From NCBI GenBank assembly GCA_040878185.1, contig JBBDMS010000064.1:1-48389 (forward strand): a stretch of DNA of 48,389 nucleotides. Reading direction: 5' to 3'. The translations under genes and the position numbers were made by a program. This document shows, in pieces, positions 1-7,935 of the stretch. This stretch comes from JAWXBK01 sp040878185 (GTDB lineage: Bacteria; Pseudomonadota; Alphaproteobacteria; Dongiales; Dongiaceae). Positions within the stretch are counted from its first letter, which is position 1. Every line of letters begins with the position of its first letter. The notes below the pieces were generated by a model. That model was not told the DNA's origin and made no database searches. It saw nothing but the letters and a program-made list of their open reading frames with translations.

Positions 1-2
1 TC

Positions 3-599
3 TTCTCGACGAAGAGTTCCCGAGTTGTCCGCCAGCTCCTGATGCAGCCCGAGCAAACGTTCCGACAAAAGGATCTGGTCGCATTGACGGGACTTCCCCA
101 AAGCAACGTCAGCATGATCGTGCGGAGACTATTGGACAACGACTATCTACGCGCCGATGGGCGCGATCTGAAAGTCAATCGCCCTGACTTGCTGCTGGCG
201 GCATGGAACGAAAAGTACGATTTCTCGAAGCATCAAATCCTCATGGGTCACGTGGCGGCGCGGTCCGGAGAAGCCGTCCTGCGGGGCATTTCCCAAGAAC
301 TCTCGAAAGCGGGCATCGACCACCTGGCTACCGGCTTGGCGGGCGCCTGGCTGTTGACTCACTTCGCCGGATTCAGGCTAGCGACGATCTATTTGCGCCA
401 ATTGCCGGATGACAAAGCGCTCGGTCGCATGGGCATCCGCACGGGCTCATCCACTCCAAATTTGTGGCTCGTTCTTCCAAGAGATGACGCAGTGTTCGTT
501 GGCGGCCGGCCGCGGGACCGGATAAAAAATCGACAGCGGGGCTGTTTCCACATTTCCCCCGTTTCCCATTCCCGGGTTATCGTTGCCCGGAGGCAATGA
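3..599 (+). pseudogene. 3'-truncated AbiEi-like antitoxin/winged-helix protein, also cut by the left window edge
   Basis: The frame is open to the left edge, so the true start may lie outside; the first ATG inside is at base 42. The N-terminal part reads as a winged helix (QKDLVALTGLPQSNVS, then VRRLLDNDYL). The middle (TGLAGAWLLTHFAGFRLATIYL, then NLWLVLPRDDAVFVGG) resembles the C-terminal half of type IV toxin-antitoxin AbiEi-family antitoxins, which act as DNA-binding repressors of a partner nucleotidyltransferase toxin. After about base 500 the protein turns into an Arg/His-rich string without family character, so roughly the last 50-60 residues expected of the family seem lost. No toxin gene follows; the next gene is a transporter component. 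I infer a decayed remnant at a rearrangement junction. An intact divergent protein cannot be excluded. Confidence 0.5.
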
Positions 600-600
600 T
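579..600. promoter_or_regulatory. Imperfect dyad upstream of the ABC operon, operator candidate
   Basis: Arms ATCGTTGCC and GGCAATGAT flank a 4-base centre with one mismatch. A second short dyad (CCCGGC/GCCGGG, 603-621) follows. Both sit between the antitoxin remnant and the binding-protein start, the place expected for an operator of the regulator encoded at the end of this operon. This is inference from position and symmetry only. Confidence 0.25.
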
Positions 601-643
601 TTCCCGGCCTCGATAGCCGGGGAACGCACAAAGGGAGGTCACG

Positions 644-1735
644 ATGGCAGGACAGAAGAAGCGTTTTCCCTCAATCGATCGACGCCGCTTTCTCGGCGGC
701 GCCGTGGCCGGCACCGCTCTGGCGGCGACGGCCTGGGGCCGCAGCGCGCAGGCGGCCGGCGATCTCAACTTGCTGGTCTGGTGCGACCATGCCGATTCCA
801 AGCTGATCGATCCGTTTGCCGCCGCGCATGACGTGACGGTCAATGTGAAGACCTTCGAGGGCACCGGTACGGCGCTTTCGATCCTCGAGCAGTCGCAGCC
901 CGGCGATTGGGACGTGCTGGTGGTCGATGCGCCGGACGTGCCGCGCGTGGTCGAGCTCGGGCTTCTCGACGTAGTGCCGGAAGACGCCGTGCCGTGGGAC
1001 GACATGTTCCCCGCGATGCGCGAAGCGCCCTATGCGCGCGTCGACGGCAAGCTCTACGCCGTGCCGGAGAAGTTCGGCTATTACGGCTTCTGCTACAACA
1101 AGAACAATGTCGATCCGGCGGATGCCGCCAGCGGCGAGATCGGCTGGATGGACAAATATTCCGGCCGCATCGGCGTCTACGATTACTACTTCCCGGTGAT
1201 CCAGATGATCGGCCGCCAGATGGGCTGGCTGCCGACCGAGATCGACAGCGACAAGCTGGCGCAGATCCGAGAGAAGCTGCTCGCGATGAAGCCGAACGTG
1301 AAGATGGTCGGCGACATCGTCAGCGTGCAGAACGCGCTGGTCACTGGCGACGTCGACGTCATCGTTGGCGGCGCGGAATTTGCCGTCTCGAACCTGATCC
1401 CCGCCAATCCGCATCTCGATTGGGTCATTTCGGATGCCGGCGGGCTGATCTGGAACCAGGGTCTATGCATCATCGCCTCGAGCGAGCGAAAAGATCTTGC
1501 GACCGAGTTCGTCAGGCACACAATGGGTCCGGTCGGGCAGGGCGCGCTCGCGACCTCGGATTGCTACTGGGCGATGCCGGCCAATTCGAAGGCCGAGGTG
1601 CCCGACGAGGCGAAGGCGATCCTGCGCTGGGACCAGCAGGAGGCCTATCTCGACAAGTCGGTCGTCGCCGTTTTCCCCGACGCCGAGATGGATGCCGAGA
1701 TGCTCGATCTCTGGACCGAATTCCTGCAGAGTTGA
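644..1735 (+). CDS. ABC transporter substrate-binding protein, polyamine/PotD type, Tat-exported
   Basis: Periplasmic solute-binding component of the importer encoded downstream. The 363-residue precursor begins with a twin-arginine signal (RRRFLGG at about residues 13-19), a hydrophobic Ala-rich segment and a likely cleavage after SAQA near residue 37. The mature part starts with a short strand LNLLVWCDHAD and has the GDWDVLVVDAP and DGKLYAVPEKFGYYGFCYN segments typical of the spermidine/putrescine (PotD/PotF) class. A strong Shine-Dalgarno GGGAGG lies 6 bases before the ATG. It leads an operon with an M24 hydrolase, two permeases and an ATPase. The family is clear, but the ligand is not: polyamines, opine-like or other small cationic or amidated compounds are all possible. 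Confidence 0.88.
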   Translation: MAGQKKRFPSIDRRRFLGGAVAGTALAATAWGRSAQAAGDLNLLVWCDHADSKLIDPFAAAHDVTVNVKTFEGTGTALSILEQSQPGDWDVLVVDAPDVPRVVELGLLDVVPEDAVPWDDMFPAMREAPYARVDGKLYAVPEKFGYYGFCYNKNNVDPADAASGEIGWMDKYSGRIGVYDYYFPVIQMIGRQMGWLPTEIDSDKLAQIREKLLAMKPNVKMVGDIVSVQNALVTGDVDVIVGGAEFAVSNLIPANPHLDWVISDAGGLIWNQGLCIIASSERKDLATEFVRHTMGPVGQGALATSDCYWAMPANSKAEVPDEAKAILRWDQQEAYLDKSVVAVFPDAEMDAEMLDLWTEFLQS

Positions 1736-1736
1736 T

Positions 1737-1775
1737 CGGCAGATTCGGCCGGCAGAATCGACCGGCAGAATCGGT
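1737..1775 (+). repeat. Three tandem 13-bp repeats after the binding-protein gene
   Basis: Three consecutive copies of CGGCAGAWTCGRY-like units (CGGCAGATTCGGC, CGGCAGAATCGAC, CGGCAGAATCGGT) start right at the stop codon of the binding-protein gene. Period and phase are exact; copies differ at a few bases. Function unknown; possibly slippage-derived. Confidence 0.7.
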
Positions 1776-1794
1776 TACCCGCATTAACGGGTCG

Positions 1795-1828
1795 GGCGCC
1801 GCTGCGGATATCGTTTCGCGGCGGCGCC
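1795..1828 (+). promoter_or_regulatory. GC-rich stem-loop between binding-protein and hydrolase genes
   Basis: Perfect 8-bp arms GGCGCCGC and GCGGCGCC enclose an 18-base loop. There is no U-tract, so it is not a classic terminator. Such hairpins after the first gene of ABC operons often stabilise the upstream mRNA and lower read-through, giving more binding protein than permease; here that is an inference. Confidence 0.45.
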
Positions 1829-1882
1829 GCCGGCTCGGCCGTCGGGCATCTCGCGACGGTCGGTTCATACAAGGGGGAATTC

Positions 1883-3109
1883 GTGAAGAAATTCATTCGT
1901 GAACAGGTCACCTGGCCGCAGCCGTTTCCGGCGGCCGAGTATGCGGACCGGCGTCGGCGCGTGCGCGCTTCGCTGCAGGCCGCCGGGCTCGACGCCATTC
2001 TCGTCACCGCGCCGGCCAACATCACGTGGCTCACCGGCTACGACATGATCTGGTATCATTTGAAGAACCTGACCGGTCTGCTGGTGCGCGCCGATTCGGA
2101 CGACACGGTCTTCTTCGACAGCGTCGCGCACACGACCATCGTCTCCATCACGCCGGAAATCCGGGAGATCGTTTACGTCGATGGCGCTGCCGTTTCCGGC
2201 AGCCTCGACGAAGCCATTGGCGCGATCAAACGCGCCATCGCCGACAAGGGGCTGGCGAAGGGCAAGATCGGTCTCGAAATGTGGGGCTACGCGCCGCATG
2301 CCTCGACCATGGCGGCCTTGGCCGACGGACTCCGCGCGGGCGGCGCCACCGTCGAGGATCACTGGACGCTGGTCGAGAAGCAGCGCGCGGTAAAATCGCC
2401 GCTCGAAGTGCAGCATGTCCGCAAGGCGGCCGAAATCGGCGATGCTGCGATGGCAGCGGCCCGCGATGCGATCCGTCCCGGAATCATGGAAACCGAGATC
2501 GAGGCGGTCATCATGGGCACCATGATGAAACTCGGCGGCGGCTATCCCGGCATCCGCACCATGCTCGGTGCCGGTCCGCGATCCGGCACGCATCACAGTC
2601 CGCCGTCGCGCCGCCAGATTCAGCAGGGCGAACTGGTGTTCGTGGATTTCTGCGGCTGTTACGACCGCTACCATGTCAACGTCAACCGGACCTTCTCTCT
2701 GGGCAAGCCCGATCCGCGCTGGACCGACCTCATGAACAAGGCGGCCGGCTGCATCGATACGCTCGTGTCGACGATCAAGGTCGGCGATCCCCTGAGCAAG
2801 GTCGATCAAGTCGCGCAGCGCTACACCGACGATGCCGGCATTCGGAAACATGTCTGGTGGGTCGGCGGCTACACGCAGGAGATCGCCGTGCCGCCGGACT
2901 GGTGCGGCAATTACTGGCTCAGCACGCGCTACAAGGACATGGGCGATCCCGCTATCAAGCCGGGCATGGTGTTCAATCTGGAGAACCAGTTCGACGTCTG
3001 GGAAAACTGGCCGGGCGGTAGCGGCTGCGCCTACATCGAAAGCCTGCTGGTGACGGAGAACGGCCTCGAGGTGCTGTCGAAGCTGCCGCGCACGCTGGTG
3101 ACGGTCTGA
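1883..3109 (+). CDS. M24-family (creatinase/aminopeptidase P fold) hydrolase with an incomplete metal site
   Basis: 408 residues, GTG start with Shine-Dalgarno AAGGGGG just upstream. Residues 20-160 form a creatinase-type N-domain and 175-400 the 'pita-bread' domain. Of the five usual M24 metal ligands (D, D, H, E, E) I see D255 (FVDFCGCY), N266 instead of the second Asp (VNVNRTF), no His at the GHG position (VGGYTQE near 327-333), E367 (FNLEN) and E386 (YIES). The catalytic-His region is GTHHSP (235-240). Loss of ligands is known in creatinase and in the related ectoine hydrolases, which cleave non-peptide C-N bonds without a dinuclear metal site. Its place inside a polyamine-type importer operon suggests it hydrolyses the imported compound. 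True dipeptidase activity looks unlikely; the substrate is unknown. Confidence 0.85.
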   Translation: MKKFIREQVTWPQPFPAAEYADRRRRVRASLQAAGLDAILVTAPANITWLTGYDMIWYHLKNLTGLLVRADSDDTVFFDSVAHTTIVSITPEIREIVYVDGAAVSGSLDEAIGAIKRAIADKGLAKGKIGLEMWGYAPHASTMAALADGLRAGGATVEDHWTLVEKQRAVKSPLEVQHVRKAAEIGDAAMAAARDAIRPGIMETEIEAVIMGTMMKLGGGYPGIRTMLGAGPRSGTHHSPPSRRQIQQGELVFVDFCGCYDRYHVNVNRTFSLGKPDPRWTDLMNKAAGCIDTLVSTIKVGDPLSKVDQVAQRYTDDAGIRKHVWWVGGYTQEIAVPPDWCGNYWLSTRYKDMGDPAIKPGMVFNLENQFDVWENWPGGSGCAYIESLLVTENGLEVLSKLPRTLVTV

Positions 3110-3176
3110 GACGGACAAGACTCGCGAGGAGCCGGACGTGACGGTCAATCGCGCGGCGAGACATTGAGGAGCGGAG

Positions 3177-4097
3177 ATGATCGCTTCCCGGATGCTCGAC
3201 CCCCAGCGGCCCGCCAACGGACCCGTCGCACCGGGTTTGCGCGATCTTGCGCCTGGTGCCGGCTGGCCGCTGGTGCGCTGGCTCACCTGGCCGGCCGTGA
3301 TCTTTACCGCCTTGTTCTTCGCGGCGCCGCTCATCCTGATGATCTGCGTCAGTTTCTGGCAGCGCACGACCGGCGGCCTCGAAGCCGACTGGTCGCTGAT
3401 CAACTACGCCAAGTTCTTCGAAAAGGATTTTCTGGTCCAGGCGCTGGTCAACTCGGTCGAGGTGACGGTCCTCGTCACCGCGATCAGCGTGCTGGTCGCC
3501 TATCCGCTGGCCTATGTGCTCGCCTATCGCGTGACCGGCGCGCTGCAGCGCATCCTGCTGCTGGTGACGGTCCTGCCGTTCTGGACCGCCTATGTGGTAC
3601 GCTCCTATAGCTGGCTCCTGGTCATCTCCGAAGGCGGCATCCTCAATCAGTTGCTGATGGGCATGGGCCTCATCGACCAGCCGCTCGAAATCGCCTACAC
3701 GCGTATCGCGACCGTGCTCGGCTTCGTGCATTTCTTCACGATGCTGCTGACGCTCACGATCTTCTCCAATCTGGTCCAGATCAATCCGTCCTATCGCAAG
3801 GCGGCGTCGGACCTCGGCGCCTCGGGCTTCGGCGTCTTCTGGCGCATCACCTTGCCCCTGAGTATGCCGGGCATCGCGGTCGGCGCGTTCCTCACCTTTG
3901 TCATCACGATTGGCGATTACATCACGCCGCAGATTCTCGGCGGCAATTCCGAAGTCCTGGTGCCGCAGGCGATCATGCTGCAGATCGGCCGCGCCGCGAA
4001 CTTCCCGATGGCGGCCGTCATGGGCACGCTGCTGATGCTGATCGTCACTGCGGTCTATCTCGCGGCGGCGAAGCATCTCAAGATGGAGCGCCTCTGA
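3177..4097 (+). CDS. ABC transporter permease, PotB type
   Basis: Inner-membrane permease of 306 residues with about six membrane helices after a ~40-residue cytoplasmic N-tail. The ATPase-coupling EAA loop is seen as YRKAASDLGASGFGVFWR followed by ITLPLSMPG near residues 205-230. It belongs to the PotB/PotH branch that pairs with a PotC/PotI-type partner, and the partner gene follows with a one-base stop/start overlap (TGATG). A GAGGAGCGGAG ribosome site precedes the ATG. Role: one half of the translocation pore of the polyamine-type importer of this operon. Confidence 0.9.
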   Translation: MIASRMLDPQRPANGPVAPGLRDLAPGAGWPLVRWLTWPAVIFTALFFAAPLILMICVSFWQRTTGGLEADWSLINYAKFFEKDFLVQALVNSVEVTVLVTAISVLVAYPLAYVLAYRVTGALQRILLLVTVLPFWTAYVVRSYSWLLVISEGGILNQLLMGMGLIDQPLEIAYTRIATVLGFVHFFTMLLTLTIFSNLVQINPSYRKAASDLGASGFGVFWRITLPLSMPGIAVGAFLTFVITIGDYITPQILGGNSEVLVPQAIMLQIGRAANFPMAAVMGTLLMLIVTAVYLAAAKHLKMERL

Positions 4098-4888
4098 TGC
4101 GGCGCTGGCTCGGCAGGATCTCGACCGGCGTGTATCTCCTCGCGATGCTCGGCTTCATCTATCTGCCGGTCGTAATCCTCGTGCTGTTCTCGTTCCAGCG
4201 CGGCATGCTGCCGGTGCCGCCCTTCGAAGGTCCGAGCCTCGAATGGTACGAGCGCGCCTTCTCCAATCCACGGCTGATGGCGGCGCTCGGCAATTCGGTC
4301 ATCGTCGCGCTGTCGTCGTCCTTCGCCGCGACCGTACTCGGCTTTCTGGCGGCTTATTCGCTGGCGCGCCGGCCCCCGCGTTACGCCGGTTCGGTGCGCT
4401 TTCTGCTGATGGCGCCGATCACCGTCTCCTATCTCATCATCGGGCTCGGCCTGCTGGTCGTGTTCAACATGGTCGGCATGTCGAAGTCGCTGCTTGCGGT
4501 CGGCATCGGTCACACCATCATCAATCTGCCGCTCTGCTTTGCGATCATCTATTCGCAGTTCGGCGATCATCACCGCAACATGGACCAGGCCGCGCACGAT
4601 CTCGGCGCCGGCGACCTGCAGGTGATCTGGCGGATCGCGGTGCCGATCATGCGCCCGGCAATCTTCGCGTCCTTCTGCCTCGCGGCGACCTTGTCCTGGG
4701 ACGAGTTCATCATCGCTTTGTTGCTCAGCCGCTTCGAGGTGACCCTGCCAGTGATGATCTTCGAGCTGCTGCGGGCCGGGTTGTCGCCCGAAGTCAATGC
4801 GGCGGGCACCATCGTGTTCGCGATTTCGATGTCGACGGTCGCCGTTGCGGCGATCGCCATGCTGCTCTGGCGCGGGGGGAAGCGTTGA
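4097..4888 (+). CDS. ABC transporter permease, PotC type
   Basis: Second pore subunit, 263 residues with about six membrane helices. The coupling loop is MDQAAHDLGAGDLQVIWR followed by IAVPIMRPA. Length and layout match PotC/PotI. Its start overlaps the stop of the first permease and its own stop overlaps the TTG start of the ATPase, so translation of the three is probably coupled. It should form a heterodimer with the upstream permease and bind the ATPase encoded next. Confidence 0.9.
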   Translation: MRRWLGRISTGVYLLAMLGFIYLPVVILVLFSFQRGMLPVPPFEGPSLEWYERAFSNPRLMAALGNSVIVALSSSFAATVLGFLAAYSLARRPPRYAGSVRFLLMAPITVSYLIIGLGLLVVFNMVGMSKSLLAVGIGHTIINLPLCFAIIYSQFGDHHRNMDQAAHDLGAGDLQVIWRIAVPIMRPAIFASFCLAATLSWDEFIIALLLSRFEVTLPVMIFELLRAGLSPEVNAAGTIVFAISMSTVAVAAIAMLLWRGGKR

Positions 4889-6015
4889 ACGACGTTCTGG
4901 TCGAACTGAAAAACATCACCAAGCGCTATGGCCCGGTGACCGCGGTCGAGAATATCAATCTCTCGATTCGGCGCGGCGAGTTCCTCGTCCTGCTCGGCCC
5001 TTCCGGCAGCGGCAAGACGACGATCCTCTCGATCCTCGGCGGCTTCACGGTGCCGACCGAAGGCACGGTTTTGATCGACGGCAAGGACGTGACGCAGACG
5101 CCGCCGGCGCAGCGGCCGACGGTCACGGTTTTTCAGGACTATGCGCTCTTTCCGCATATGACGGTTGCGCAGAACGTCGCCTTCGGTCTCGAGATGCGCG
5201 GCGTCGGCCGGGCCGACCGCCAGCGTCTCGTCGACCAGGCGCTCGCCACGGTCGGGCTTTCCGGTTATGGCGCAAGACGCATCCACGAGCTGTCCGGCGG
5301 CCAGCGCCAGCGCGTCGCACTGGCCCGCGCGATCGTGGTCGAACCGGCGGTGCTGCTGCTCGACGAACCGCTCGGCGCGCTCGACCTCAAGATCCGCCAG
5401 CAGATGCAGGACGAGCTCGTGCGGCTGCAGAAGACCCTGCACGCGACCTTCGTTCACGTGACGCACGATCAGGAAGAGGCGATGAGCATCGCCGATAATG
5501 TCGTGCTGGTGAATGGCGGCCGGATCGAGGATTACGGCCCGCCCGAGCGCGTCTATCTGCGGCCCGCGACCCTGTTCGCCGCGACCTTCATGGGCGACAG
5601 CAACATCCTCGCCGGCCGCGTGGTCAGTGCCGGCGGCGGAACCCTGCGCGTCGATACGCCGATCGGCCAGCTTGCGCTCGCCGGCCAGGCCGAGCCGGGC
5701 AGCAACGTCCATATCTCGATCCGTCCCGAAAAGATCCGTGTCGATGTGGCATCCGGCAATCGGCCCGCGAACGATGGCGCCGTGAATGACTCCGGCATCG
5801 ACAGCGCCGCAATGGGGGGCGCAGCGGTCGGGCTCGGTGAAGGCGAAGTGACCGAGCTCGTATTCCAGGGTACGCATCGCCGCTGCCGGCTGCGTGCCGG
5901 CCCGGGCGGTGCGACCGACATTCTTGCGCGCGTGCCGCTCGATCTCGACATCGCGGTCGGGTCGCGCGCGACGCTGGAAACCCGCATCGGCGATCTCGTG
6001 TTGTTGCGCAACTGA
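4885..6015 (+). CDS. ABC transporter ATPase, PotA type
   Basis: Cytoplasmic ATP-hydrolysing subunit of 376 residues. I chose the TTG at 4885, which overlaps the permease stop and lies behind a GGGGGGAAG ribosome site; the frame is open further upstream but inside the permease gene. Walker A GPSGSGKTT is at 38-46, the Q-loop VFQDYALFP near 82-90, signature LSGGQ at 136-140 and Walker B VLLLDEP at 156-162. Residues from about 240 form the TOBE regulatory domain typical of PotA/UgpC/MalK subunits. A Gly/Ala/Asn-rich insert of about 30 residues interrupts that domain near residues 290-320. The protein powers the importer formed by the two permeases before it. Confidence 0.92.
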   Translation: MNDVLVELKNITKRYGPVTAVENINLSIRRGEFLVLLGPSGSGKTTILSILGGFTVPTEGTVLIDGKDVTQTPPAQRPTVTVFQDYALFPHMTVAQNVAFGLEMRGVGRADRQRLVDQALATVGLSGYGARRIHELSGGQRQRVALARAIVVEPAVLLLDEPLGALDLKIRQQMQDELVRLQKTLHATFVHVTHDQEEAMSIADNVVLVNGGRIEDYGPPERVYLRPATLFAATFMGDSNILAGRVVSAGGGTLRVDTPIGQLALAGQAEPGSNVHISIRPEKIRVDVASGNRPANDGAVNDSGIDSAAMGGAAVGLGEGEVTELVFQGTHRRCRLRAGPGGATDILARVPLDLDIAVGSRATLETRIGDLVLLRN

Positions 6016-6046
6016 AACGGACCCCGATTTGCCCGCCCGAAAGACA

Positions 6047-6826
6047 ATGAAAGCGGCAGCGTCGTCCCCGCGGGCGAAGCCGCCCGCTGCCGAAGCGAGT
6101 CGTCCGACGAAAGCGGCGGTTTCGAAAACGCGGGCGAAGCCGCCGGCCGCCAGGGCGTCCCCGCGGGCGAAGTCGCCGGCCGCCCCCCGGGCGACGAAGT
6201 CGCCGGCTGCAGAGGCCGTGGGCAAGCTACGCCGCAACGACGGTATCCGCTCGGAAGAACTGCTCGAAACCGCGCTCGCTCTCTTCTCGTCGGTCAGCTT
6301 CGCCGATGTGACCGTGCAGGACATCGCTAGGCGCGTCGGCATCACCCATTCGCTGATCTACTATTACTATGAGAGCAAGGAGAAATTGTTCCATGCGGCC
6401 GTGCTGCACGCGATCGATCGCGTCATGGAGCAGTACAACAAGGTCACCGCCGAGCATCGCGATCCGATCGATCTGCTGAACGACTGGTTCGAAATCAATA
6501 TCGCGATGTCGGGCCCGCTGCGCAGCGTCGTGCGCATTATGATCGAATATTCCGACCGCGATCCCAAGCGCGCTTCGCCTTCGGTGCAGCGCGTGATCCG
6601 GCAGTTCTACGATTTCGAGCGGCGCACGATCGCCGATTCGATCCGCCGTGGCGTCGCGGCCGGGCGCTTCACCTGCGCCGATCCCGAACGGCTCGCGATC
6701 TTCGTCTCGCGCGGTATCGACGGCGTGTTTTACGGCCATCTGGTGCGCAAGGACGCCGACATCGCGACCGAGATGAAGGAGCTGCGCGCGATCCTGTGGC
6801 GGCTGCTCGACTACAAACCGCGCTAA
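6047..6826 (+). CDS. TetR/AcrR-type transcriptional regulator with a basic Ala/Pro/Lys N-terminal tail
   Basis: About 259 residues from the ATG at 6047; an in-frame TTG at 6029 would add six. Residues 1-58 are low-complexity repeats such as PRAKPPAAEAS, TRAKPPAARAS and PRAKSPAAPRATKSPAAEA. A TetR helix-turn-helix follows (VTVQDIARRVGITHSLIYYYYESKEKLF), then a ligand-binding helical domain beginning LHAIDRVMEQY. TetR proteins normally start within a few residues of the helix-turn-helix domain, so the tail is unusual; it resembles histone H1-like tails and may add nonspecific DNA affinity. The gene lies 31 bases after the ATPase on the same strand and probably controls the importer operon in response to its substrate or a hydrolysis product. 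Confidence 0.85.
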   Translation: MKAAASSPRAKPPAAEASRPTKAAVSKTRAKPPAARASPRAKSPAAPRATKSPAAEAVGKLRRNDGIRSEELLETALALFSSVSFADVTVQDIARRVGITHSLIYYYYESKEKLFHAAVLHAIDRVMEQYNKVTAEHRDPIDLLNDWFEINIAMSGPLRSVVRIMIEYSDRDPKRASPSVQRVIRQFYDFERRTIADSIRRGVAAGRFTCADPERLAIFVSRGIDGVFYGHLVRKDADIATEMKELRAILWRLLDYKPR

Positions 6827-6831
6827 GAAGA

Positions 6832-6976
6832 TACCCTCGCCCCGTCTTCGGGGGAGAGGGAAGGGTGAGGGGGTGTCGGCGGCAGATCTGTTACTGACGA
6901 ATCGCACTGCTACCCTCACCCGGTCGCACATTGCTATTCGCATGCACGACCGCCCTCTCCCGCAGGGAGAGGACTT
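6832..6976. repeat. Intergenic palindromic repeat element
   Basis: The gap between the convergent regulator and peptidase genes is built of inverted motifs. GGGTGAGGG (6863-6871) faces CCCTCACCC (6913-6921). Near each end is another short self-complementary stretch: CCCCGTCTTCGGGG on the left and CCCTCTCCCGCAGGGAGAGG on the right. The 'CCCTC(A/G)CCC ... CTCTCCC' wording is that of the widespread extragenic palindromes of alphaproteobacteria. Likely a repetitive element that may also form a bidirectional transcription barrier. Confidence 0.55.
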
Positions 6977-6987
6977 GCAAACGCCCC

Positions 6988-7935
6988 CTAAATCTCCCGC
7001 ATCCGGTTGGTCGCCGCGATCAGCGCGGTGCGGATGCCGTCCTCCATCGCCGAGTGCCCCGCATCGGAAATGACGGTATAACGCGCCTCGGGCCAGGCCT
7101 GGGTGAGTTCGTCGGCCGTCACGATCGGACAGACCAGGTCGTAGCGCCCCTGCACGATCGATGTCGGGATCTTGCGGATCCTGCCGAGATTCTCGAACAG
7201 CGAATTCTCCGGCATGAAGATGTCGTGGATGAAGTAATGCGCTTCGAGCCGTGCAAGCCCCTTGGCAAGCCGCTCTTCGCGGAACGCCGCGACCGTCTCC
7301 GGGCTCGGCATCAGCGTCATGTTCGACCCTTCATACTGGCTCCAGGCGCGCGCCGCCGGCATATGCACGTTTGGATCGGGATCGATCAGGCGTTTGTAAA
7401 AGTTGGTGAGCAGGTCGCCGCGCTCGTCCGGCGGCAGGTAACCGGCGAAGGCGCGCCAGGCTTCCGGCGCGATCGTCCGCATGCCGTAAAGAAACCAGTT
7501 AATCTCGCTGCGCCGGCAGAGGAAGATGCCGCGCAGCACCAGCGACAGCACGCGCTCGGGATGCGCCTCGGCGTAGGCGATCGACAAAGTCGAGCCCCAG
7601 GACCCGCCGAACACATGCCAGCGTTCGATGCCGAATTTTCGCCGCAAAGTTTCGATGTCCTGGATGAGAAGCGGCGTCGTGTTGTCGACGATTTCGCCGA
7701 CCGGTTCGGAACGCCCGGCGCCGCGCTGGTCGAAGATCACGATGCGATAATGATCGGGGTCGAAGAAGCGCCGATGCACCGGGCCGGCGCCGGCACCGGG
7801 CCCGCCATGAAGGAACAGGATCGGCACGCCCTTGGGATTGCCGCATTGCTCCCAATAGAGGCGGTGGCGCCCGTCGACGGCGAGCTGGCCGCTGTCGAAG
7901 GGCTGGATCTCCGGATAGAATGGAATACCTGCCAT
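6988..7935 (-). CDS. pip: Proline iminopeptidase (alpha/beta hydrolase, S33)
   Basis: Cytoplasmic serine peptidase that removes N-terminal proline. The 315-residue length is typical. Visible motifs are the oxyanion-hole HGGPG (43-47), DQRGAGRS (69-76), the nucleophile elbow GGSWGS with Ser112, GRYDLVCP carrying the acid and GHSAMED near the C-terminus carrying the catalytic His. All triad positions are present, so activity is expected. It is read away from the SNase gene, and the two start codons overlap by two bases if the longest SNase start is used, which suggests that gene really starts later. Confidence 0.93.
   Translation of the reverse strand: MAGIPFYPEIQPFDSGQLAVDGRHRLYWEQCGNPKGVPILFLHGGPGAGAGPVHRRFFDPDHYRIVIFDQRGAGRSEPVGEIVDNTTPLLIQDIETLRRKFGIERWHVFGGSWGSTLSIAYAEAHPERVLSLVLRGIFLCRRSEINWFLYGMRTIAPEAWRAFAGYLPPDERGDLLTNFYKRLIDPDPNVHMPAARAWSQYEGSNMTLMPSPETVAAFREERLAKGLARLEAHYFIHDIFMPENSLFENLGRIRKIPTSIVQGRYDLVCPIVTADELTQAWPEARYTVISDAGHSAMEDGIRTALIAATNRMREI

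Noticed and set aside
1865..3403. 512-codon minus-strand frame opposite the M24 gene
   Set aside because: No recognisable domain and no ribosome site; an antisense shadow of a clear M24 protein.
4570..6345. 591-codon open frame on the minus strand opposite the ATPase and TetR-type genes
   Set aside because: Arg/Ala/Asp-rich composition with no domain; the plus strand carries full ABC motifs. It is an antisense frame kept open by high G+C.
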